Source: Paenibacillaceae bacterium
GTDB lineage: Bacteria > Bacillota > Bacilli > Paenibacillales > Paenibacillaceae
Assembly (NCBI GenBank): GCA_004134985.1
Contig: REGQ01000015.1
Span: 62,001-126,000 of the forward strand
Length of the DNA: 64,000 nucleotides
Reading direction: 5' to 3'
A model generated the notes under the pieces. That model did not search any database. It saw only the letters and a list, made by a program, of their open reading frames with translations, and was not told the origin of the DNA. Position 1 is the first letter of the stretch. Every line of letters begins with the position of its first letter. The translations under genes and the position numbers were made by a program. Shown in pieces: positions 1 through 8,364 of the stretch.

Positions 1-386
1 TGTTATATGGATGAAAATACACCTGCCGAAGCATAGGCGATGGATGATCGGGGGATGAAGCTCGGGGCTAATGTGTAGCGTCCAATGGACAGGGGACATG
101 TCGACTGATCGCCGTCATGCAGCGAAACATCGCAATGCGGGGAGCCCCGTACGGGGAGACTTGTCCCATTCCTTGTATACCTTATTTCAGCTTACATACC
201 GTGTAAACTCTGCCCCTCTGCTTGCGCGCTGCGCCTGCAATGCAGGCTTTTCAGCTTTGATCCCATTTTAGCGGAGATAGGGTATACAGCCAAAAACAGG
301 ACACATCCCCCCAGCCCAAGCAAAATATCAGGACATGCCAGACCTCCCTCCCGCCGCGCGCGAGAAAGTCGAAATGGATGCATCAT
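1..386. other. Gene-free left edge
   Basis: I see no convincing coding region here. The short open frames lack ribosome binding sites. The stretch holds one copy of an inverted-repeat-bounded element, annotated separately at 171-312. Confidence 0.6.
171..312. repeat. Inverted-repeat-bounded dispersed element, copy 1
   Basis: The left arm (172-188) reads TTGTATACCTTATTTC and the right arm contains GAGATAGGGTATACAG (275-290). The arms are near-perfect reverse complements, and the differences are C-to-T changes that would still pair as G-U in RNA. The right arm is followed by AAAACAGGACACATCCCCCC. A second element with the same arms and the same flank, in the opposite orientation, lies at 25441-25590. 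The sequence between the arms is not conserved between the copies. This looks like a small non-autonomous mobile or structured repeat; no transposase is present. Confidence 0.6.
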
Positions 387-1457
387 TTATGAATTAAAAA
401 TTCGGTCAACAGATGATTTGGGATCAGCCAAAAAATCCGTAAAACTGCCTAAATGGGCATACTCCTTATGCTCAAGATCATAGTAGCCAAGGCACTTCTT
501 TCCCGGATGCCACACAAGCAGGATGTGCGAGTAATTATCGAAGCGGGAAGACAGCCGCAGCAGCTTCTGCCGGCCAACCTTCATCTCAATCGTATCGACA
601 AGTGCAAAAAATTCAATGTAACTTACCTCGTAATCATTATCTGCGATCACTATGCGCCGCTCCGTTCCTGTCAGAAAATCAACGATTTGCTGGGACAGCT
701 TATAGTCTTTCAGCGCGTGCAGCTTGTTGCTAAGCGTGTGGAACTCCGGCGGCTCCAACGACTTGATATAAGCGGCCATCTCAGCATTGTCATTGCTTAC
801 CGCAATCGTATAGGCCCGCTCCCCATCTTTTTCCGCGATCGTAACATCTGCACCTTGCTCCACAAGATATTTGACCATCGTAAAATTGTTGCTTCTAACC
901 GCAACCGTCAACGGCGTCGCTTTGTAGGGATAGACCATGTCCGGTTCATTGTAGTTAATGTTGACACCCTGTTCCAGCAAGTAATCAACGGTCTTCCGAT
1001 CATGATCGGAAACCGCCTTCCTCAGTGTCCTCCCGGCATGCTCCCTGATATCCAAACCTAGCTCCTGTATGAGCGGGATGTTCTTTTTGTTGCCGTAATA
1101 GGCCTGATCATAAGCACCCGATTTGACATGATTCAATCGATTCAGCTTCGCGCCATGCTGATGCACATAACGGATTATTTCTTCCCCGCAGTACCGCACC
1201 GCCAGCAGAAAAGCAGGATTGTCCTTTTCATTCAGTTCCACACCATGCTCCACCAACAGCTTAATGACTGCTAACTGCCCGCATAGGAGTGCCAGATCCA
1301 GTGGGCTTAGCGATGTATATTTGCTCAGCACAATCTGCTGCTGAATATCCCAGCCTTCCAACAATTTCGTTTCAAGTGCGGCTAAATTGCCTTCATAGAT
1401 ATACTGCGCCACCTCAGGCAACGTCTCAAATTTCCCAATATCCCCCAGCTTGAACAT
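387..1457 (-). CDS. Ankyrin-repeat protein
   Basis: A 356-residue protein with no signal peptide or membrane segment, so probably cytoplasmic. Residues about 40-235 contain ankyrin-like repeats, seen as TPLxxAxxxxNxxxVKxLxExGA-type patterns (for example ATPLTVAVRSNN then MVKYLVEQGADV). The C-terminal 115 residues are a separate unrecognised domain rich in aromatic and charged residues. I prefer the ATG at 1457 to the one at 1463 because GGGAGG then lies 8 nt upstream instead of 2. It is followed by no other leftward gene in the window and is preceded by two unknown genes in the same direction. Ankyrin proteins mediate protein binding; bacterial orphans of this kind sometimes act as immunity proteins, which is only a guess here. 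Confidence 0.85.
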   Translation of the reverse strand: MFKLGDIGKFETLPEVAQYIYEGNLAALETKLLEGWDIQQQIVLSKYTSLSPLDLALLCGQLAVIKLLVEHGVELNEKDNPAFLLAVRYCGEEIIRYVHQHGAKLNRLNHVKSGAYDQAYYGNKKNIPLIQELGLDIREHAGRTLRKAVSDHDRKTVDYLLEQGVNINYNEPDMVYPYKATPLTVAVRSNNFTMVKYLVEQGADVTIAEKDGERAYTIAVSNDNAEMAAYIKSLEPPEFHTLSNKLHALKDYKLSQQIVDFLTGTERRIVIADNDYEVSYIEFFALVDTIEMKVGRQKLLRLSSRFDNYSHILLVWHPGKKCLGYYDLEHKEYAHLGSFTDFLADPKSSVDRIFNS

Positions 1458-1515
1458 CTTCATGTCCTCCCTTACCTGCTTACTTGCGTTTGCATGGACT
1501 ATTTTAACCCGCAGC

Positions 1516-1824
1516 TTATCCGGCTTTCGTACGGTTTTTCATACGTTTAATGATCAGCACCAGCATGCCTGCGGTCATCACGATCCAGGATAGGCCAAGC
1601 AAGCCGGCCATAATCAGAAAGACAAAGGTAGCGAGCAGCGGAGTAATAAAATCATTTGGACTCGTTGCCAGCGACGGCAGCATGCTTCCGATTTTCGGCA
1701 AATAATAGCCTATTGTGCCTGCAATAAGGCAGTGCGCGATATAGAGAATGCTCATCAAGCGAAAACGTTTCAGTCCAAAATCAACAAAGCTGCTTTTTCG
1801 GCTTCCGCCCGTCGTTTGCAACAA
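1516..1824 (-). CDS. Small membrane protein, unknown function
   Basis: A 102-residue protein with a basic N-terminus (about 22 residues), a hydrophobic segment near residues 24-44, and a long hydrophobic stretch near 58-92 that could form one or two further helices, then a basic tail ending KRMKNRTKAG. The chosen start is a TTG at 1824 preceded by GGAGG at 7 nt spacing. It lies 67 nt downstream of the 191-residue unknown gene and 58 nt upstream of the ankyrin gene, so the three may be co-transcribed. I do not recognise a family. Confidence 0.65.
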   Translation of the reverse strand: MLQTTGGSRKSSFVDFGLKRFRLMSILYIAHCLIAGTIGYYLPKIGSMLPSLATSPNDFITPLLATFVFLIMAGLLGLSWIVMTAGMLVLIIKRMKNRTKAG

Positions 1825-1891
1825 GTACAGTCCTCCTCTAATGATCGCATTGCCAGCCTTCCAGCTCTACCCGGCACAAGCCGTGGGCGCA

Positions 1892-2467
1892 TCAGGCAAG
1901 CTGCACCACAATATACTGCTTGTCCAGCAGCTCGAACCCATCCTCCAATTGAAAATCAGCGAGATGAATGATCCGATCCAGCTCTTTCTTGCGCGGAAAG
2001 TGTTCCTCATCTGCCCAACAGGAGTACAGCTCAAATTGTGCAGCTGGCGCCCCGTAATCCTCCATCAGCTTAAACAGTTCCCTGCAGCACTTTTCAGAAG
2101 CCGGCGAAGGCTCTCTAGCGCCCTCCTTTGACCTGTACGGGATGGTGAATCCGCCCCAGTTCGGGGACAACTGATAGACAAACGGACTTTTAAAATGCTG
2201 GCGAATGGCTCGAAACCAGTCGCCCAGCGGCTGAATATAGATGCCTGCAGCATCCTCCTCTGTATCAAATACGAGAATCTGTTCATCCTTTAGATGAGAC
2301 AGATCAAACGCTGAAGGGACAAGTCCCAGGGCCGCCCGCCGCTCTGCCGCCTTTTTCTGGTACTCCGGAGATGCCATCATCTCACGATAAGTTTTGGCGG
2401 AAGGCACACTGCCTCTTTCACCGATTGGGAGCTCTGCCGCGGAACCGATATAGTGAAATAAGCTCAA
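1892..2467 (-). CDS. Hypothetical soluble protein
   Basis: A 191-residue protein with no signal peptide or membrane segment. It begins MSLFHYIGSAAELPIGERG and has many aromatic residues in the C-terminal half (FELYSCWADEEHF, then a GFELLDKQYIVV ending). The start is TTG at 2467 with AGGAAG 7 nt upstream; no in-frame ATG is better placed. It is the first gene of a leftward group with the small membrane protein and the ankyrin protein. I do not recognise the family. A role in a toxin-immunity group is possible only by analogy to the ankyrin neighbour. Confidence 0.75.
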   Translation of the reverse strand: MSLFHYIGSAAELPIGERGSVPSAKTYREMMASPEYQKKAAERRAALGLVPSAFDLSHLKDEQILVFDTEEDAAGIYIQPLGDWFRAIRQHFKSPFVYQLSPNWGGFTIPYRSKEGAREPSPASEKCCRELFKLMEDYGAPAAQFELYSCWADEEHFPRKKELDRIIHLADFQLEDGFELLDKQYIVVQLA

Positions 2468-2640
2468 GCATTCACTTCCTTAATCTGTTCTTTTCAAATA
2501 TTATAGCGTATGTTATATTAGTTGAATAGCAAGGTTTTCCAAGCTATACCGGTTTTTTACGGTTGATTTTTTAACATTTTGGCAAGCGAAAGGGGTTGTA
2601 TTTGAATGAGTGTCTACAAAATGGTGAGCAAGTCTTAAAA
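2468..2640. other. Intergenic region between divergent genes
   Basis: AT-rich spacer holding the likely promoter of the leftward hypothetical gene (2500-2526). Nothing else is recognisable before the structured leader of the GTPase gene. Confidence 0.4.
2500..2526 (-). promoter_or_regulatory. Possible sigma-A promoter of the leftward group
   Basis: On the minus strand a perfect TATAAT lies at 2505-2500. The best -35 is TTCAAC at 2526-2521 with a short 15-bp spacer, so only the -10 is strong. Confidence 0.35.
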
Positions 2641-2893
2641 CTGAATACAGGCATAACACGCAGTATTGCTGGCTGACCCGCCGCCTTTGTCAAGGCTGGC
2701 CAAGTTCGCCTGTCTGTTTGTGTTGCGCCGAATTGTGAAGTAACCTTTCGTGAATACTGTTAGCTACAGGACGCATCGCTTGGGTGTGTCTTTTTTTGCA
2801 CCCTTTTTTTCAGATCAAACACAGCTGACAGCCAGAGAAATGGCTGCTTGCTGTGTTTTTTGGCATTCAAATTTATGGAGGATCGATCAACCA
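2640..2893 (+). promoter_or_regulatory. Structured leader with terminator-like hairpins ahead of rsgA-like gene
   Basis: Two hairpins with T-tracts lie between the upstream spacer and the GTPase start. The first has a short GGGTG/CACCC stem (2782-2786 with 2799-2803) followed by seven T. The second pairs AAACACAGC (2817-2825) with GCTGTGTTT (2850-2858), with an inner CAGCC/GGCTG stem, and runs into more T (to 2861). GACGCA at 2771-2776 can also pair with TGTGTC at 2785-2790, which would compete with the first stem. Since no rightward gene lies upstream, these read as attenuator elements rather than an upstream gene's terminator. No known riboswitch class was recognised. Confidence 0.5.
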
Positions 2894-3961
2894 ATGACGA
2901 TAAATATTGAAAATTATGGAATAACCCTACCAACCGAACCGGCAAATGATCCAGCGTTCATCCCGGCACGTGTGACGGCGGTGCACCGAGAGCGCTACGA
3001 GATAATTTGTCAATATGGCGAGATCGCTGCGCGGCTGAAATCCGGCGTATATTACAATGACGCGGCCGATACGCTGTTCCCTACCGTCGGCGACTATGTA
3101 ATGGTGCAGTACAACAACAGTGGCGACAGCCTGATTGTGCAAACATTGCCACGCAAATCGACGTTTTCGCGCAATGACTTCTCCGGCCATGGGGCCGCTT
3201 ATGTCAAAACGGTGCTGGAACAGACGGTAGCAGCGAATTTTGATTATGTGTTTATTATGGCTTCTCTCAACGATGATTTTAATGTGAAGCGAATCGAGCG
3301 CTACTTGACCATGGCGTGGCAGAGCGGTGCCCAGCCAGTCATCGTTCTGACCAAAGCGGACTTGTCCGCGCAGGTAGCGGAACAGCTGCGCGCAGTGCAG
3401 CAAATCGCCATTGGCGTGGAGGTTTTCGCGATCAGCGCCAGAACAGGCGATGGGCTTGCCCAATTGACCAACTACTTGGAGCCGCGCAAAACCATCGTTT
3501 TCCTGGGATCATCAGGCGTTGGCAAATCCAGTCTGGTCAATGCGCTGGCCGGGGAAGAAATAATGAAAGTAAGCGAAATTCGCGAAGATGACGCCAAAGG
3601 TCGGCATACGACGACCCATCGTCAACTCACTTTGCTGAAAAGCGGAGTGATGGTAATTGATACACCAGGCATGCGCGAGCTCGGGTTGTGGGATGCGGAT
3701 GCTGGCATTGGGGAAGCCTTCTCCGATGTAGAATCATTGCTGGGCCGATGCAAATTTTCAGACTGTACCCATGCCAATGAGCCGGGTTGCGAGGTAAGAG
3801 CAGCGATGGAGCGCGGCGAACTGTTGGAAGATCGCTGGAAAAGCTACCAGCAACTAAAGAAGGAAGCCCTGTTCGTCTCAGACAAGGCTGCCTATATGCG
3901 GGAAAGGCAGCAGTGGCACAAATCCCTTTCTAAAACGATCCGACAGAACAAGAAACGATAA
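2894..3961 (+). CDS. rsgA: Ribosome small subunit-dependent GTPase A (RsgA family)
   Basis: A 355-residue circularly permuted GTPase that aids late 30S subunit maturation. An N-terminal OB-fold region (about 20-95) precedes the GTPase domain in the permuted order typical of the family: the TKAD base-recognition motif comes first, then the P-loop GSSGVGKSS, then DTPGM. A C-terminal zinc-binding segment (CKFSDCTHANEPGC) follows, then a basic tail. I chose the ATG at 2894 because GGAGG stands 12 nt upstream and the protein then has family length; an upstream open extension to 2750 runs through the leader hairpins and is rejected. At 355 residues it is closer in length to enterobacterial RsgA than to the about 300-residue CpgA of Bacillus, so it may be a second paralogue. 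Confidence 0.9.
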   Translation: MTINIENYGITLPTEPANDPAFIPARVTAVHRERYEIICQYGEIAARLKSGVYYNDAADTLFPTVGDYVMVQYNNSGDSLIVQTLPRKSTFSRNDFSGHGAAYVKTVLEQTVAANFDYVFIMASLNDDFNVKRIERYLTMAWQSGAQPVIVLTKADLSAQVAEQLRAVQQIAIGVEVFAISARTGDGLAQLTNYLEPRKTIVFLGSSGVGKSSLVNALAGEEIMKVSEIREDDAKGRHTTTHRQLTLLKSGVMVIDTPGMRELGLWDADAGIGEAFSDVESLLGRCKFSDCTHANEPGCEVRAAMERGELLEDRWKSYQQLKKEALFVSDKAAYMRERQQWHKSLSKTIRQNKKR

Positions 3962-4000
3962 TGAAGCGGATCTGAGCTTTTGTCCCTAAGCAGCAGTCGA

Positions 4001-4036
4001 ACGAGCAAGGGGCCGGTTACCCGGCCCCTTGCTCGT
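4001..4036. terminator. 16-bp perfect hairpin between convergent genes
   Basis: ACGAGCAAGGGGCCGG (4001-4016) pairs perfectly with its reverse complement at 4021-4036 around a TTAC loop. There is no T-tract on either side, so termination is inferred from its place between the convergent GTPase and acetyltransferase genes. Confidence 0.7.
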
Positions 4037-4048
4037 GACTAATATGAC

Positions 4049-4495
4049 TTATTTGTTATATGTCAAATGCAGAATTGGAAAAGGTTGTCCCGAGCCATCC
4101 CGTTCGGATCGCCCCACTCGCACAAAGCCATAGCGTGTATAAAAACCGTGGGCGCCCTCATTTTGCTCGTTCACATCCACGCTCAGATCGATGCCTTTGA
4201 TGGACTGGGCATACTTAATGAGGCGAGTGCCAACTCCCTTTCCATGACAGGAAGGATCGACAAACAGCATTTCAATTTTATGATCATCCAGCCCAATAAA
4301 CCCGGTTGGCGCGCCGTCTTCGCCGAGTTCTATCCAAACTTCCGTCTGCTGCAGCGCCTCATTGTCAACCATGCTGCGATAGAATTCAATGTTTTCCTCC
4401 GACAGAAACGTATGGGTAAGGCGTACAGCCTCATACCAAATATTTACCAGCTTATGATGGTATTCCTGTTTGTAAGCAACAATCTTATGCGACAA
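4049..4495 (-). CDS. GNAT family N-acetyltransferase, YjaB-like
   Basis: A 148-residue single-domain GNAT protein. It shows the acetyl-CoA-binding pattern GKGVGTRLI near residue 85, preceded by the beta-4 segment MLFVDPSCHG, and the C-terminal VNEQNEGAHGFYTRYGF signature. The combination THTFL near the N-terminus, VNEQNE, and GRSERDGSGQPFP at the end closely matches the enterobacterial YjaB pattern as I remember it. It would transfer an acetyl group from acetyl-CoA to an amine; the substrate is unknown. The start is TTG at 4495 with GGGGGG about 9 nt upstream. It lies 43 nt from the M23 lipoprotein gene that precedes it, and may be co-transcribed with it. Confidence 0.8.
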   Translation of the reverse strand: MSHKIVAYKQEYHHKLVNIWYEAVRLTHTFLSEENIEFYRSMVDNEALQQTEVWIELGEDGAPTGFIGLDDHKIEMLFVDPSCHGKGVGTRLIKYAQSIKGIDLSVDVNEQNEGAHGFYTRYGFVRVGRSERDGSGQPFPILHLTYNK

Positions 4496-4538
4496 TTTGT
4501 CGTCCCCCCTCTCCTGCTCGTCATTTATTTTACACGGA

Positions 4539-5600
4539 TTACTGGCCTTTGATCAATTGTCCCTGCAGCACGTTCGGATCGCCATCGAACTTCACAGGAA
4601 TAACAGTCCCATCTTCCCCATCAGGACGATCGGCAATTTGGAAGTGAATATGCGGCTCGCTGGAATTGCCGGAATTTCCACAAAGTCCAAGCAATTCGCC
4701 CCGCTTAACCTGTTGCCCCGCTTCTACCACAATGGAGTTTTGCTTGAAATGAGCGGTGAAGCTGAACTCTCCATCCCCATGATCGATAACAATATAGTTG
4801 CCCTCCGGCTGCTTATCGTTCATTTCCCCTGGCACATTGTCAGGGACATCGCTTCGCACGTCAATGATCGTTCCGTCTGCCGGTGCAACGACCTCTTCTC
4901 CGAAGGCATAGTAGCTGTTGTTGTCTGCAGGATCACCCTTAAAAGTGCTGCCGTTTTCCGACTTCACCAAATCCAGCGCGTAACGTTGGCTCTCATAGGC
5001 ATAGTGATAATTGACCAATTCATTTTTCCCGCCCCAGAAAACAAGCCATTCGCCTTTAAAAGGCAGCGCATAGCTTTGCTTCGTCGTTCTGTTGTCTGTT
5101 TCAGCATAAGTGGTAAGCGGCAATAATTGCACGCCGATTGCTTGGCCCGTCTCGTCAAATACTGCCGTTAGCCCCTTCGTATTTCCTGGATCAATCCATA
5201 CATATCGTCCCCCTCCACCAAACAAGAGTTCAGATGTAAAGTCAAGTTTCTCAACATCGGCCGTGAAGTCCTTAAGCATTGTTTCCATATCTTCAGGACT
5301 GCCGACGGCCTCTTTCATTTCAGGTCCCAAGCGCTCATAGACCGCATCGTATTGTCCGCTCATCACATCTTTTATAAATTGGTCAGCAGCATTGTTTCCC
5401 GTTTGTCCGCCGCCCGATTCCTTCACTTCTGTATTGTCCGGCTCCTGTTCGGCGGGATTATTCGTTGACTGCTCCTCCTGGTTCACAGGCTGCTCCGCTG
5501 CATTGTTCGGCTTCGGATCTGCCGCATTTCCCCCTCCACAGCCTGTCAGAAGCAGGCCAGTCGCGATCACTGCAATCATTGCTTGTTTGCTTTTGTACAT
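4539..5600 (-). CDS. M23-type peptidase lipoprotein
   Basis: A 353-residue exported lipoprotein. The N-terminus has a signal peptide ending in the lipobox LLTGC (Cys about 21), then a low-complexity linker rich in Asn, Glu and Pro to about residue 70. A middle domain (about 72-200) resembles DUF3887-type regions (QFIKDVMSGQYDAVYE). The C-terminal part (about 235-345) is an M23 (LytM-like) beta-barrel: VVAPADGTII, IDHGDG, and the metal-binding HIHF near residue 320. The usual HxxxD motif is not present at standard spacing; only an ALD is seen, so metal binding and endopeptidase activity are uncertain. Start ATG at 5600 has GGAGG upstream. It is divergent from the response regulator gene, suggesting an envelope link. 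Confidence 0.85.
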   Translation of the reverse strand: MYKSKQAMIAVIATGLLLTGCGGGNAADPKPNNAAEQPVNQEEQSTNNPAEQEPDNTEVKESGGGQTGNNAADQFIKDVMSGQYDAVYERLGPEMKEAVGSPEDMETMLKDFTADVEKLDFTSELLFGGGGRYVWIDPGNTKGLTAVFDETGQAIGVQLLPLTTYAETDNRTTKQSYALPFKGEWLVFWGGKNELVNYHYAYESQRYALDLVKSENGSTFKGDPADNNSYYAFGEEVVAPADGTIIDVRSDVPDNVPGEMNDKQPEGNYIVIDHGDGEFSFTAHFKQNSIVVEAGQQVKRGELLGLCGNSGNSSEPHIHFQIADRPDGEDGTVIPVKFDGDPNVLQGQLIKGQ

Positions 5601-5704
5601 TGTGTCTCTCTCCCTCCTAATATATCATCCACATTCATTGTAACTTTCCCCGCTTAAGCGCCGAATAACGGCAGCTTACGGCAATCTTACTTTTCATTCG
5701 TGAA

Positions 5705-5760
5705 GTTAAGATCCCGTTAAGGTTCGTGTTTAGGTTCTCGTCACGTTCTCATGCTAAAAT
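5705..5760 (+). promoter_or_regulatory. Direct-repeat response-regulator box with -10
   Basis: GTTAAG occurs at 5705-5710 and 5716-5721, exactly 11 bp apart, with a third related GTTTAG at 5728-5733. Direct repeats spaced one helical turn are the usual binding sites of OmpR-family regulators. A TAAAAT -10-like element follows at 5755-5760, and the divergent M23 gene lies on the other side. Autoregulation by the adjacent response regulator is the simplest reading. Confidence 0.5.
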
Positions 5761-5837
5761 AAATCAAGGCAGCAAGCAGCACACCTTGCAATCTGAACAC
5801 CGATACGATCTTTCAAAAAGAAAAGAGGACATGATCC

Positions 5838-6575
5838 ATGAACGACTCAGCCATTTTACTCGTTGATGACGAGCAGGCGATAGTACATATGCTGGACACC
5901 ATTTTGCGAAAAGAAGGCTTCAATAACATTGACAAAGCATATTCCGGCGAACAGGCGCTGGCCGCCTGCGCTTCTAAAAAATATGACATGATCGTCCTTG
6001 ACATTATGATGCCGGGTCAGAGCGGTCTGGAAATATGTCCGTTTATTCGCCGGACAACCGATGCCCCGATTTTTTTTCTGACGGCCAAATCATCGGATTT
6101 TGACAAGCTGACCGGATTTGCCCTCGGCGGGGACGACTACATTACGAAACCTTTCAATCCGCTTGAAGTGGTGGCAAGAATCAAGGCGCAATTGCGCCGG
6201 TATATGCGGAGCCGCGAAGACGACCATGGATCGACGACCGTGCTTTCAGCACCGCCCTTTTATGATTTCGGGCGGTTTCAATTATTTCCCGAAGCAGGGG
6301 AACTCGTTGTCGCAGGGGAACCGGTCAGTTGCCCGGCTCTGGTCTATCAATTGCTGTTGTTTCTATGCAAAAATGAGGGACGTATCTTTACGAAAAGCGA
6401 GCTGTACGAGCGGGTTTGGGGAGAGACAGCGCATGGAGAGGACAATACGGTGATGGTGCATATCCACCGGATTCGGGAACGGATCGAGCAAGACCCTGGC
6501 AAGCCGGAATTGCTGGTCAATGTACGCGGCATCGGCTACAAGCTAATTCGTCCGGGTGAGCGTAATGGAACTTAG
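5838..6575 (+). CDS. OmpR-family response regulator
   Basis: A 245-residue two-component regulator. The receiver domain (about 4-118) has the acidic pair VDDE, the phosphoacceptor Asp in IVLDIMMPG (about residue 55) and the Lys of DYITKPF (about 104). A winged-helix DNA-binding domain (about 140-240) ends in the usual VRGIGYKL pattern. Start ATG at 5838 has GAGG 9 nt upstream. The gene overlaps the following histidine kinase gene by 11 nt, which indicates coupled translation. The target genes are unknown; the divergent M23 lipoprotein and the pair itself are candidates because a GTTAAG direct repeat lies between them. Confidence 0.92.
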   Translation: MNDSAILLVDDEQAIVHMLDTILRKEGFNNIDKAYSGEQALAACASKKYDMIVLDIMMPGQSGLEICPFIRRTTDAPIFFLTAKSSDFDKLTGFALGGDDYITKPFNPLEVVARIKAQLRRYMRSREDDHGSTTVLSAPPFYDFGRFQLFPEAGELVVAGEPVSCPALVYQLLLFLCKNEGRIFTKSELYERVWGETAHGEDNTVMVHIHRIRERIEQDPGKPELLVNVRGIGYKLIRPGERNGT

Positions 6576-8331
6576 AAAAAAGCTGGGACTCAGCTTTATT
6601 ATGCAGCTATTGCTGACGGGACTGCTGCTGTTCATCATTGCAGCCGCTGTTACGGTGTGGGTCATTGTCTCGCTTAACGATTTGGAGGCGGAGCGTGACC
6701 TGGGACTCGCCGGACTGCCTGGGATATTCAATATGATGCAGATTGAGGATGGCGAAATCCGCTTCGATGAGAAACAATTGGAGCAGGTCAAGCGGAATGA
6801 GGGCTGGCTGCAAGCCCTGGATGCGAACGGGCGCGTTCTGCATTCCTTCAATACACCTGATGATCTTCCGCAAGTCTACACTGCCGGCGAACTGCAAGCC
6901 TATTGGACAAATCAGATTCCTTTCCCGTACCACCTTTACATCTGGATCGCCGACAAACAAGGCGCTCGCTATACGCTGCTTTACGGCATTCGAAAGCATG
7001 AAGAGACCTGGATTGCACTGGCAGCTGCAGAAGGACAGACTGCGGACGGCAAGCTGCTCCTCCCTGACGCGTTGAAGCGGCAGATTGCGGACCGTAACGG
7101 TTGGCTGCAGTTGCTTGACGAGCAAGGCAATGAAATTGCCTCGTATGGGAAGCCCGATGGCATGATAACAAACTATACAACACAGGATCTGATTTTGCGC
7201 ACCCGCTATCCTGACCGCTATAATGCTTATGCCACTGCACATTTCGATGCTGCTGCGAAGCAAATTTGGATCGCAAGCGTTCCGTTCGGCCCGCCGGAAA
7301 CACGCGGCCAGAAGCCGCTGATTGCACCGGAAATTAAAATGCTGATCATCGCGGTTGGCTGCTTGCTTATCTTGTCCATGCTCGTATTTATTGCGCTCTC
7401 TTTCTGGTATGCGCACCGCTTCGGCACGCCGATTCTCCATGTCATGGATTGGCTCAAGGCGCTTGCCGACGGAAAGTACATTGAACCAACCGATAAGCAG
7501 GGCAAGCCGCTAAGCTTGCACAAGAATGGCAAGATAAAGCGCAAGTACCGGCTGTTCAGCGACTTGATCAGCGGCTTGTCCTCCTTGTCCCGCTCGCTGC
7601 GCCGCAGTAAGGAGATTGAACAGCAGACCCAAAGCTACCGTGAAGAGTGGATCGCAGGCGTATCACATGACCTGAAAACACCGCTCGCTTCCATTCAAGG
7701 ATTCGCTCATTTGCTGGAAACCGCCCAATATGACTGGTCGGCGGAAGAAGTGCGGGGATTTGCCGCTATTATGCTGCAGAAATCCATCTACATGGATCAA
7801 TTGATTAATGATCTCGGCTTGACTTATCAGTTGCGCAGCGGCGCAGCCCCGCCTGCCTTATCCACGGTCGAGATGAACCAACTGCTCGCAGATGCGGTAA
7901 GCCATGCCGCCAATCATCCTTATGGCGAGGACAAGCAGGTTGCGTTCACGGCTGCGCCTTCGGAAATGTATGCCGAGCTGTATGAGCCGTGGTTCTACCG
8001 GATCATCGACAACCTGATCGCCAATGCGCTGACCCATAACCCGGAAGGCACCCACGTTACGGTGGAGCTCTCGCAGCTTGGCCCGTCTGAACTGCAAATT
8101 ACGCTGCGCGACAATGGCAACGGCATGGATGAGGAGACGGCTGCCATGCTGTTCGAGCGCTATTATCGCGGCACCGACACCGACAGCGAGCCGGAAGGCA
8201 GCGGCCTCGGCATGGCAATCGCCAAAGCGCTGACCGAAACGCTGCGCGGCCGCGTCGAGGTCGAAACTGCGCCCGGCCGGGGCACAGCCATCCGGCTGCG
8301 CTTCCCGCTTGCTCCTCCGCCGCCAGCTTGA
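6565..8331 (+). CDS. Membrane sensor histidine kinase
   Basis: A 588-residue kinase partnered with the preceding OmpR-family regulator. A first membrane helix spans about residues 8-32, an extracytoplasmic sensor of about 215 residues follows, and a second helix lies near 253-278. The dimerisation domain carries the phosphorylated His in VSHDLKTPLAS, and the ATPase domain shows NLIANAL, DNGNGMD and GSGLGMAIAKAL. The large extracellular region is not a family I recognise. An in-frame GTG at 6556 is an alternative start; I list the ATG at 6565. The stop codon is followed at once by GC-rich tandem repeats rather than an obvious terminator. Confidence 0.92.
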   Translation: MELRKKLGLSFIMQLLLTGLLLFIIAAAVTVWVIVSLNDLEAERDLGLAGLPGIFNMMQIEDGEIRFDEKQLEQVKRNEGWLQALDANGRVLHSFNTPDDLPQVYTAGELQAYWTNQIPFPYHLYIWIADKQGARYTLLYGIRKHEETWIALAAAEGQTADGKLLLPDALKRQIADRNGWLQLLDEQGNEIASYGKPDGMITNYTTQDLILRTRYPDRYNAYATAHFDAAAKQIWIASVPFGPPETRGQKPLIAPEIKMLIIAVGCLLILSMLVFIALSFWYAHRFGTPILHVMDWLKALADGKYIEPTDKQGKPLSLHKNGKIKRKYRLFSDLISGLSSLSRSLRRSKEIEQQTQSYREEWIAGVSHDLKTPLASIQGFAHLLETAQYDWSAEEVRGFAAIMLQKSIYMDQLINDLGLTYQLRSGAAPPALSTVEMNQLLADAVSHAANHPYGEDKQVAFTAAPSEMYAELYEPWFYRIIDNLIANALTHNPEGTHVTVELSQLGPSELQITLRDNGNGMDEETAAMLFERYYRGTDTDSEPEGSGLGMAIAKALTETLRGRVEVETAPGRGTAIRLRFPLAPPPPA

Positions 8332-8364
8332 GGCGGGAGAGCACGCGCGCTCTTGCAGCTCGGG

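Noticed and set aside
453-1061. Rightward 202-residue open frame
   Set aside because: It is antisense to the ankyrin gene, has no ribosome binding site and no recognisable domain.
2750-2893. N-terminal extension of the RsgA-family protein
   Set aside because: The frame is open from a GTG at 2750, but it runs through the leader hairpins and no family member has such a start.
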